DNA of 64,000 bases, from positions 992,001-1,056,000 of the forward strand of contig JAQSEB010000034.1 of the NCBI GenBank assembly GCA_030063045.1, read 5' to 3'. Under the pieces are notes generated by a model, which was not told the DNA's origin, searched no databases, and was given only the letters and a program-made list of their open reading frames with translations. How positions within the stretch are numbered: the first letter of the stretch is position 1; every line of letters starts with the position of its first letter. Positions 21,428-31,100 of the stretch are shown here, piece after piece. The stretch comes from Pratylenchus scribneri (lineage: Eukaryota > Nematoda > Chromadorea > Rhabditida > Pratylenchidae). Both the position numbers and the translations under genes were made by a program.

Positions 21428-24400
21428 TCAAACTCTCAAAAGCTCCAAATTCTTATCATAGCAAATTGAAATCCAATCGGTCAGTGTACTGCTCCAGCAA
21501 ACTTGGTTAATCTACACAATTTGGGAATTAAATTTGTCAAAAATATTTTTAAAATTAACCTCTCCAGATGCCAAATAAGCGAGTATTGGGTCCTCGACAG
21601 CTAATAATATTTATAAACATACCCTTTAAATTTCAAATTAACCTCGAATTTGATGAACATCCCAAATTAATGCCTGACAATCTTCGGCTAAATTTAAAAT
21701 GGGTGGAGTTTTTTTTGCCGAAAGATTTGGGTTCTTTTGCCGAGAGATTGGGTTCTTTTGCCGAAAGATCAGTTTTTTGGGCATAACTTTTTTGTGGTTG
21801 ATCCCAGACCCCCAAACCATTTAGCCATTTTATAGAGCACATCGAGACGCGTCGATTGATATATAGTTTGTTGAAGTTTGGTTCAAAACTAAAAGAGTTA
21901 TAAACCAAAAACCAAAATATGGTTTAAACGGTTTAATACTTTGAATTTTGGCCAAATCTCGACAAATTATACATCAATCGACGCGTCTCGATGAGCTCTA
22001 TAAAATTGCTAAATGGTTTGGGGGTCTGGGATCAACCACAAAAAAGTTATGCCCAAAAAACTGATCTTTCGGCAAAAGAACCCAATCTCTCGGCAAAAGA
22101 ACCCAAATCTTTCGGCAAAAAAAACTTTTCTCATTTAAAATTATGTCAAATTTTTCAATTGAATTTTTTCATTTTTCTTACCGGCTGTAACCAAATGGCA
22201 TGAAGAATGGGGTGCCCACGCAATGCCATTCACATATCCCACATGGTTTTTAAGGATTGAGACGGGAATGGACGGGACTCGAATGTCCAGGATGAAAACT
22301 TCATTCGAATTTTGGGCGAACGTTGCCAAATAATTGTGGTCCTGTTTATTCCATGCTGAAAATTCATTTTATAATAAATTTTGCCATTATTCAAACCTAA
22401 TCTAAGCAGCGGTTTTTTGGTTGGTTCTTCAAAAACAATTGTGGAATATTCCATGTGACGTAAATCTGTAAATTTTTTACATTAGATAGTATTTAAAAGG
22501 GCAAAAAGATTATTGAAATGGCGAAAAGGTTATAGAAGTGGTTTGTATTAGACTTCCAAACTCTATACTCAATCGATTCATCTTGTCAGGATGAATCGTT
22601 GATTTGATTATGTATTGGCTTAGTTTCGATCAATTCTAATTGAGTTTTGAACCAATAAACCAAAATTGGTTTAAACCGTTTAAAACCATTTAATTGTTGA
22701 CCAAACCATAACAAATTAAATACCATTAATGCGTTTTGCTCAGCTCTATCCAATTTTGGGTATAGGTTTGGTGGTATAGGACAAATCATTGAACTACTAA
22801 TTATCTTATTAATTATCTTTTTTGCCATTTAAATATTTCCTTTTTATATAGACTCAAAAATGAACTAACCAAACATTCTAACACTGCCATCCGCACCTAA
22901 TAAAATCGAATTCAATTAAAATAAATTAGGAAAAAAAAGACCAACCAGCTGATGCAAATATATCCCGACCGGAAGAAAGTTTTGAAAATTCAATGGCGAA
23001 CACTTCTTTGTCATGTGCAATTAATTGGGTCTTAAAATTTGGAATTTTTGACAATATTTACGGCTTCCAATTTAACCTTAACATTCCCATCGATTGCTCG
23101 TTCCGTTGTGGAAATAGCCTGTCCAGTCTTAATAAAGAATTTTTTTTTAATTTTTATAATTAAATAAACCTCGACTTGCCAAACCGTACATGTGGTATCA
23201 ATGCTGGAAGTGCCAATCTTAATTTGTTATATTTAAATAAATTATTTGACGAATAAAATTACCAATGAAACATCCACTTCATTCCAATCAGCGGAAGTCT
23301 TCAAAAATAAATGTAATAATTAATATAAAGGTTTTTTAAAAATTACCAATGGCGCACAATATTCCGATGAGCGATTCTGAAAAATAGAATTTATGGATGG
23401 AACCATCGACTTGAGGTGAATTGCTGGACGTGCTACCCGACTGAGCTATTTAAGCCTTGGTCGAATTAGATTAAAAAATAATCAAATGATCCTCTCTTGT
23501 CTTGACTATTGATCGAGTATAAAGTCTACGGATATAGGAAAACCATTAAACCGTTGAAATTATAATCTTTTCGCCCAATCCCCAATAATTTCTTTCATTT
23601 TTTTACATTTTAAATATTTCCTATTTGTTTTTTTTTTCTAATTAATTTATAATTGCAATTAATTACATTATCCAAGCGAACTTCCAATGTTGCACCGCTA
23701 TGTGATGAGCCGACCCGCCAAAGTCGTAAATAGTCCCCGGTTGTGGCCAACAAATCCGGATAAATCGATTTTGGGTCCGGGATCCACATAACTTTGGTGG
23801 CCGGATATCTACAAAATTTAGGCGTTTAAAATTTAAAGGGAATTCAAAAATTTACGGATGTTCAAATGTGCCAATGTGAATAAATTCTCCCTGTTCCTCA
23901 TTCAATTGAACTATGGAAACCTGAACACAAAATTGCGGAATGAAACTAAAATTGTTTATTTAACCTTATTGTTGTATTCCTCAATAAAGCTTCCCAATGC
24001 CAAACGGAATTTTAGATGGTTTTCGGATTTGGTTGACCAACTGGCCGCATAAATTGCCCAAGGTGCCACATATCTACGAAAATAATATGGTTTTATCGAC
24101 ATAAATTAAATAATTTTGAAATAAATTATCGAAAAAGTTACAAATGCCGAAAAATTGAGACGTTAAACTAAATTGATGTAAACCGTTTAATACCATTTAA
24201 TTTTGACTAAACCAGGGATGTATCTAGGATGGGGGTACCGGGGCTAACAAGCGGGGTACGCATGTAAAAAAAAGCGAAAAAAAGCCGCGCAGCAAAAAAT
24301 TTAGGCCAAAAATGGTCGCGCAGAGAAAAATTTTTTACCACAGAAGGGTCCCTCCCTTTACTTTTTTTACCCTCACTTCCTCCTTTGGGGGAGGGGGGTT

Positions 24401-24714
24401 CGTACCCCGTGTACACTCCCCCCCCCCCCCCCCTAAATACGTCCCTGGACTATATCAATGAACTATATCTCGACCAGGCTCTATCCAAATTGGGATTGTA
24501 TTGTGTTATGGTTTATGGTTTATGAATGTAGGATAATCTCTTAAACCAGGTGTAATCTTTTCAATTTATAATTCACGGTTCACCAAATTAATTAATAATG
24601 AATTTGTCAAACAAACTTGTATATTTCCTTGCGCCGTTGACCACCAGCTGCTGCGCCCGAATGGAGGTCATTGTTTGATTGGGAGGATATTGTTGTGCTT
24701 GACAATAATGACAT
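21428..24714 (-). CDS. DCAF7: DCAF7/WDR68 WD40-repeat protein
   Basis: DCAF7/WDR68 is a highly conserved WD40 adaptor that binds DYRK and HIPK kinases and CUL4-DDB1. Translation starts at 24714 (MSLLSSTT) and the first exon ends at 24617; the second is 24073-23964. Joined exons read RRKEIYKYVAPWAIYAASW, LALGSFIEEYNNK, GEFIHIGTFEHPYPATKVMW, PDLLATTGDYLRLWRVGSS, CAPLTSADWNEVDVS, GTSSIDTTCTVW, KTQLIAHDKEVFAIEFSK, GADGSVRMFDLRHMEYS, EVFILDIRVPSIPVSILKNH, VGYVNGIAWAPHSSCHLVT, EDCQALIWDVHQIR, AVEDPILAYLASGE and TDWISICYDKNLELLRV, stop. Length and order match the usual protein of about 340 residues. Introns carry repeats: a foldback fills the one at 21691-22180, and AAACCGTTTAA copies fill others. 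The 213-bp gap to the upstream same-strand gene suggests an operon. Confidence 0.93.
21691..22142. repeat. Palindromic element occupying almost a whole DCAF7 intron
   Basis: The left arm (aatttaaaatgggtgg... with ttttgccgaaagatttggg, ttcttttgccgagagattgg and ttttttgggcataac) and the right arm are near-perfect inverse complements over roughly 170 bp. The loop includes an aaacggtttaa segment. The element reaches within a few bases of the acceptor on the minus strand. Confidence 0.75.
22598..22800 (+). repeat. Dispersed AAACCGTTTAA repeat, copy 2
   Basis: The closest relative of 2700-2900: gttttgaaccaataaacc, ggtttaaaccgtttaaaacc, aaaccataacaaatta, gctctatccaatttt and a terminal ggacaaatcattgaac. 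It lies in a DCAF7 intron. Confidence 0.7.
23390..23560 (-). repeat. SINE-like family 2, copy 2 (tRNA-like head)
   Basis: On the minus strand, aaatagctcagtcgggtagc gives a strong A box and aagtcgatggttccatcc a B box. The other side carries taatcaaatgatcc and aaaccattaaaccgttg like the copy at 20860. Similarity to a real tRNA is limited to the box regions, so a functional tRNA gene is unlikely. Confidence 0.5.
24150..24560. repeat. Degenerate AAACCGTTTAA repeat interrupted by a G/C-rich insertion
   Basis: The outer parts (gtaaaccgtttaataccattt and gactatatcaatgaac... gtaggataatctcttaaacc) belong to the AAACCGTTTAA repeat. The middle, about 24215-24450, is unlike it and contains a 15-C run at 24417-24431 flanked by gtatctaggat and atacgtccctgg. 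It lies in the first DCAF7 intron. Confidence 0.45.
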
Positions 24715-24927
24715 TTGTAAATTGAAGGAGAAAAAAGAATGATTATATTTAATAACAAAATGAGAGATAGGAAATATTCCAATCAGAAATAGCAATTCTA
24801 TTTCAAGTATTTTAAATTATTTAAAATTTTTATTCGCCAATTAATAATGCATCATATAAATGTGAAAAAAAATAAACATATTCCTTTGGTCTATTCATAA
24901 TCATAATCATTCACAACTATTCATCCC

Positions 24928-25803
24928 TCATGCGAATTCCTCCTGTAGAATTCTCTTCTCGTCCGGTGTCAATTTAATCTTGTTGCGCAATGTATCGACA
25001 AAATTCTTTGCCTTCACCATTGTCCTTTTAATTTTGGCCGCCGACATAATATCCTCATAAAAACCATCGGAATGCGCACTAAAAAAGATTACAATTTAAA
25101 AAAAAGTAAAAGAATAATCATACATAGAACAGAAATCGAAATCATCACTCAGTTGTGGAGACTGGAGTGCTTCACAAAATTGTTTGAGTGAATTGTGCGT
25201 CCCCAACGTGATTGCACATTCTTTCAAAGCAAAGATTTTCAATGCAATTGCGGCCATCCCCCATAAACATTCCGCGGCCATCCTCCGGTCGCCCATAATC
25301 AAGAAAAATCGCGAAAGAAGCAGAAAATGTTGAGAAGTATATGGAATTCCTTTGTATTTTGTGCCATTCTTCTCATCCTTAATTTGATGTATCCAATTTT
25401 CCATTTTATTTAAAACTGTTTTATTCGAATTACCTTGACGATTTCCCCAATTTGTTCTCCCAAAAAACCATTGAGAAATTGAGTCAATTGTGCCCGTTCA
25501 TTTTCGTCCAATTCACTTTCGACTTCTGTTCTCTCACTCAATAGCTTTAAAAATATCAATAAATAATAATACTTAAAAATGTCAAACACCTTCAGCAGTT
25601 TTTTGGCATTGCTCAATTTCACGAAAAATTTCTTCGAAATGATTTTGACCCGATTCCGGTTCTCATCATCTTCCGCGAGAGTCTCGTTGACGATTTGAAT
25701 AAAGACGGACTCGGACACTAAATAATTTATAAATAATTCAACGGAGAATATTTTTATTCTACTTACATTTATCGTAGCGGACCAAACTCTCATCCATATT
25801 CAT
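24928..25803 (-). CDS. Uncharacterised helical protein with HEPN/PaREP1-like segment
   Basis: About 227 residues, unrecognised at family level. Start at 25803 (MNMDESLVRYDK). Introns are read in phase through KLSESVFIQIVNETLAEDDE, KKFFVKLSNAKKLLK, LLSERTEVESELDENE and GFLGEQIGEIVK. The core is RFFLIMGDRRMAAECLWGMA, AIALKIFALKECAITLGTHN and SLKQFCEALQS, followed by DFCSIAHSDGFYEDIMSA and KNFVDTLRNKI; stop at 24928-24930. The core spacing (Gly-Asp-x(3)-Ala-Ala-Glu-x-Leu-Trp-Gly, then aliphatic-Lys, then His about 13 later) resembles HEPN-fold PaREP1 proteins. No Rx4-6H ribonuclease motif is seen, so an enzymatic role is not supported. It lies between exo-3 (218 bp upstream) and DCAF7 (213 bp downstream) on the same strand. 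Confidence 0.65.
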
Positions 25804-26021
25804 TATGTAATGATCAATATGTTTGGAATTAATTTAGGTCTTAAAAAATAAAGAAATTCATATTAATCATTAAAAAAATTTCAAAAATACAAAATTTCCA
25901 ATTTTAAATGGCAATTTAAAAGTTATTTTATATTCAAAATATATTTATTCTTCGACAAAATTGTTGAGAGATTCGAAAATCATAAAAGGGAAATATAAAT
26001 ATCAATACTGGTCATTTTTCA

Positions 26022-27354
26022 TCAGATCAAAATGGACATGGAAATTGGGCAATGATCACTTCCAATAATGTTCGAATGTATTTCGCATTCTTGAACTTGG
26101 TTAAAAATTCGCTCGGAGACCACAAAATAATCCAATCGCCAGCCAATGTTTTTCGCCTTTCGATTACCAATATATGACCTTTTAAATGATTTAATTAAAT
26201 AATTTTATTTAAAATAAATTAAAAACCAATAAGAGTAGGCTTCAGCAGTGTTTGGATTGCGCCTTCGCCAAACGTCCACAAAACCGGCATTTAGCAATCG
26301 AGTGAATGCCTGACGTTCTTGGTCCGTGAATCCGGCCGTCTGAGAATATTTTTTCATATTTAAATCAATTTATTAATTAATTTACCTTATTTCGATTTGT
26401 ATCCGGATTTCGAAGATCTTTAAAATTTATTCAAATGTTAAAATTTATTTATTAAATTTAACCAATTTCCTCGTGTGCAACATTGAAATCGCCGGAAATG
26501 ATGACCGGTTTATGTTTATCCAATTGAGTGATTCTCTTGAATAATAGCTCATCCCATTGACCGCGTTTATTCAGATTGACCAATGCTCTATAAAATTTTC
26601 AATTTCAATCATTGAGATGAGATTCATGAATTACAGCGACTTTGATCCCAAAGACCTAAAACCCGAGTGACCTACTCAAATTCTTTATTTTTCTAAAATG
26701 ATTAAGAACAAGAAATAAACCGGTTAAAGCATGTTCCAAGAGCTAAAACTTAACCAATGAGTTTTTTGAGTTGAGGTCTTTTGGGTCGGCTCCAAATACG
26801 TAGTTAATTTTTAACTCAAAATATTTTTACTCACTTTCCACTGTTAATCACGTAAAGGCCAATGAAATTGAATGTGGGGAATTCGGCTTGGATGAATCGG
26901 CCGCCTTTTTTGTCGAATTCCTCGTCGCCAATGTCCGTCTCCACTTTGATTGGTTTCTCTTTGGAAAGCATTGCAACGCCCGCATAGCCGCCTCCATTCT
27001 CCTTTGACACAATTAATCGCTTGAAAATATATTCATCCAGGGCATTGATCTCGTTGGGGAATTCGGCACATTTTGTCTCTTGCAAAATCACAATGTCCGC
27101 ACCGGATTCGGCAATTTGTTTATGGCCACCTTTCTAAAATGAATATAAATCAATTGACAAAATGTTTTTGAACAAACTTTGACACAAGCTCGGAGACTTG
27201 CTACATTCCATGACCAAATTTTGAGCAAATCTCCCTCCTTTCGACGCTTGATTTCTTCTTGGACATTTTCCCGCTCAAAGATCGGATAATTTCTCTTCTT
27301 ATTAGCACCTCCTCCTCCGCTGCTGTTTGCAACATTTTTGCTTTTGGATGCCAT
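26022..27354 (-). CDS. exo-3: AP endonuclease, exonuclease III/APE1 family (EXO-3-like)
   Basis: Incises DNA 5' to abasic sites in base-excision repair, in the nucleus and possibly mitochondria. Start at 27354 (MASKSKNVANSSGGGG), stop at 26022-26024. Motifs in order: IWSWNVASLRA (catalytic Asn), ADIVILQETKC (metal-binding Glu), RFIQAEFPTFNFIGLYVINS, then VIISGDFNVAHEEI (Asp and Asn of the active site), RNPDTNRNKTAGFTDQERQA, NIGWRLDYFVVSERIF and IIGSDHCPISMSI (catalytic His). The length of about 300 residues is typical. The usual YVPN signature reads YVIN here. The N-terminal 40 residues are Lys-rich, which fits nuclear targeting. This would be the first gene of the possible three-gene cluster. 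Confidence 0.93.
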
Positions 27355-28122
27355 TAATAAAAATGCCCTCTTAAATCGTGAAATAATATTGAAATTGATC
27401 TTCTAAAATTGCAGAATATAAATTGATTTTTATTTTAATTAATTTAAATATGAAAAACAATAAAATTTTGGAAATCTAATGGAATGAAAGAATATTGCTT
27501 AGCTTGTTTTGAAGCTAAAATGGAAATTGGCCTTGGCCATGGCCATGGACGGCCGGCGCCGTCCGCGGGGATAAAAAAAGAGCATAGGAAAAGAGGAGAA
27601 GAAGAAGAGAAAATAATTTTTGATAATTCGTCCTAAAACATAAAGCCAAAAATTTATTAATTTTAAAAATATTCAATACCGTAATCTAAATATTGATTTT
27701 TTTAATCAAATTGAATTTCTTGCTTTTGATGTGATTTTATCAGACAAATTAGGTTTTTTGTCAATTAAATTTCGACTTTTCAAAGAGGATCAAGTATTCG
27801 TTTTAAGTTTCTTTAATCTTTGCCAAACATAAACACTTCTGCTGAGCCCCATTTTTGGACATTATGAGGTAGCAACAAATATAAATAGTTTTGGATTGGC
27901 TATCTACCTCAATTCCATCTACATATTTGCTGATAAGGAAATAAATGTTGGACCCGATCCTCCTCCTTCCAAAATTGATTTGGTTTTGGCTTTTCTTGGC
28001 CCATTTTCTTTTCCTTCCAATTCCGTCATCATCACATTTTCCATCAATCCCAATTTTACATTGTCCATTATAATTATAAAGTCACAAAAGGCAAAAACAT
28101 TATTCTTTATTTAAACCCTCAA
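27355..28122. other. Divergent promoter region between exo-3 and the IP3 kinase gene
   Basis: About 770 bp, AT-rich, with a short GC-rich palindromic patch (ggccatggccatggacggcc at about 27535-27580). An open frame at 27896-28114 has no similarity. No gene is seen. Confidence 0.4.
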
Positions 28123-31100
28123 ATGGATTTGCGCAAATTGACAGATGAAGCAGCCATTTTGGCCATTGATGGAATGGAAGAATATGAAGAGGAGGAGGTT
28201 CAAAACGATGAAAAGGTACGAAAAAGAAATTTTGCCTTTACTCTTTCTGCTTACTAATGGATCATGATGAATATTCCGTCAATATTTTTCAACACGGGAC
28301 CAAAAAATGGATGGAATTGGGCCAGCTGGCTGGAAATGACTGGGAGATGATGGGACGGAATAATCGGAACGAAGGGAAAGTACCAAACCAATTCCCCCCA
28401 TTTTTGGTCACTTTCCCCAGCCAATGCGCCAATGATCGTCGCCCTATTCTATATTGGAATTGGAGAAGGATTAGGGATCGATCTTCATCGCCGGGGGCGC
28501 AATATAAACGGAAATGGGTGCAATCAATCCATTGGTCTCCACTCCTCATTCCCTTCGTTTTGTGTTTAGTTTACGTTTTGCCCGTTCATCATCAGTCATC
28601 ATCCATTTCCCTTTTTGCCTCCTCCCCCTCCGGGGTCTTCTCCTTCTTCCACCTTCGCATAAATTGTAAAATTCATTCCACCTTTCCCCTCCTTCGGTCG
28701 TTTCCGCCACCCGCCAAACGTGTGTTTGCGTCAATCCCGCCTTACGCCTTTCTCGCCAATTCCAATATTCCCCTTTTCTCCTTTCTTCCTTTTCTGAACA
28801 TTTTTCCACCTTTTCAGCCTCCATCAATGGGCCTGGTCCAATCGGTGTGCAAAACAAAGAAAAAGAAGGAAAAGGGAAGGGCGCCGGTGGCGGCGACGAA
28901 GACAAAAACCACAGCGCAAAATGAAAGAGGACTTTTGGATAAATCTACGGCACAATCAAATGATGACGGGAACAATGCCATTTTACAAAGGGAAAATGGT
29001 GGGGAAGGGAATGAGCGAATGATGATGGAAATGGGAGGAGGCAGTCGAAGGCCAACAAATTTGGCCGTCGGCACAACTGAAAAGGCCAAACAGTGAGTGG
29101 GTTGATCAACAAAAAAATGGCACCTTTTCGGGGTTTCCTTTGGAGAATTTGCCAAAAGTGAAAAATAAATGGATCATTTAAAAGAGCATCGGACATTTCA
29201 GTACCGAGATTATTCTTTTGACCATAGCTTAGCGAGGCTTTGGCCAATTATGGAAGCCGATATATAATTTAGAGCCCAAAGTGTCCTTTCTAAAGTGGCG
29301 AAATTTTATTTTAGGAAATTCAACTTTACAAAAAGTTACATGCCTTTGAGTGCAATGAACCCGAATTTTCTATTTGCTTGGAGGAAAAGTCGCTTATTTT
29401 ACAAATTTTTAAAAGTTTTCTCTAATTAGTTAAGCCACTTTTTAGAGGACATTTAGGGCTTTCGAATGGCATAATGCCTTTCTAAATTGGTAGCTTCCTA
29501 GTTGAGATATATCAAAAAGAATGGCCCAGATTTTGAAATGGCCTTCTTCACTTATTCTGATTAAATAGTGATTTAATTGCGAATCCAAAATCAATCCTTT
29601 CCCTCCAAAATCCTCAATTTTCCCCCACTTTTGGCACAGCCATATCCCACCGTTGACCCCAACAATTCCTCCAATGGTTGCCGCCAATTCTTCTTCGATG
29701 CCATCATCATCCACTCGTCGGCATTCCTCCTTTTTTCTGCCACCAATTCATTTCGGGCAAAATGATCATCCGCAACATTCGCCATCGTCCCCTTCCCCGG
29801 TGGCCTCCACATTCATTTTGTCAAGTTGGCGGCATCGAAATTCGCCGAGTAATAAGCAGAATTCACCGACCGATCAAAATATGCCTGAAGGAATATCATC
29901 GACGACGGCAACGGTAGCAGAGGATGGCAGTGGCAGTTGTACAAGTGGCGAAGGCGGAGGAGGAAATGGCCCACCTCATTTGTTGAGTGAATTGTCGCAG
30001 GAAATGTTGGCACAGGTTGGCCAAATATTGGCCAATTTATTCAATATCATCTCAAATTCTTGCATAGATCATTCGCCTTTTTCCCTTCCCTCAACCCGTC
30101 GCCAACATTGAGAGGCCAAAAATTTGCCGAACTTTGTCGCAGCCAGCAGCCTTTATCCCATCATCATCATCAGAAGAGCCAAAATTATCGCAAGAGGCGA
30201 AAATGATGGCCATTGAATTTTGTAAATCAACTGAAAAGGAAGAGGAGAAGAATTGTTGCGAAGAAAAGATGGCCACAGGTGAGTCCCAGGTTCTAGCTTC
30301 TAGTTCATTTCCATAATGGTACAAAATAAATTAAAAAATTATTTCAATTTTCCTTGATTACACCAATTCCGGAAAATGTTCGCCAAAATGTGTTTTCCCC
30401 TTCCGGAAAATGTTCGCCAAAATGTGTTTTCCCTTTCCGGAAAATGTTCGCCAAAATGTGTTTCTCCTTTCCGGAAAATGTTCGCCAAAATGTGTTTTCC
30501 CTTTCCGGAAAATATTCGCCAAAATGTGTTTTGCCTTTCCGGAAAATGTTCGCCAAAATGTGTTTTGCCTTTCCGGAAAATATTCGCCAAAATGTGTTTT
30601 CCCTTTCCGGAAAATGTTCGCCAAAATGTGTTTTTTCTTTCCGGAAAATGTTCGCCAAAATTTTTTCATTTACGGATTAATTCTTTCTGGATAAAATTGA
30701 AAATATATTCATGGAATATAATAAGTCTTTATTTGTACCATTGTGGGTGATCATATTTTTACTAGCAGAAAGAATTTTCCTATAAATACAAATTGATGTA
30801 AATGTTAAATAATTCCTCCAAATATTTTATTAGTATTTTCTCCGCCACCACCCAGCACCCCATCATCCACTCCTTCCCCCGTTTTGCCAATTCATCAAGG
30901 CCAACAACAACAATTCGGCAATTGTTTACCGGTTCAAAAGACAAACGGACCATTTGAAAGGTTGCGCCGGGCGGCCTCAAATTTGACGGGTGGTGGTCCA
31001 AAAAGGGAATTGGCAAAGAATTTGGGCATTTTTGAGGGAGCCGAATCGGCAACAGTATCCAACAAATCGAATGGAAAGAAAAATGGCGCATTGAGTCGAC

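Noticed and set aside
28257..29096. 279-residue continuous open frame
   Set aside because: Only its last third (from about 28816) fits the IP3 kinase gene by splice phase; the first part looks like intron kept open by composition.
30367..30662. CRISPR-like array
   Set aside because: Repeats are directly adjacent with no unique spacers, and the genome is eukaryotic.
30339..30750. Open frames on both strands of about 100-124 residues
   Set aside because: Same satellite artefact; no start context, no splice logic, period of 34 residues.
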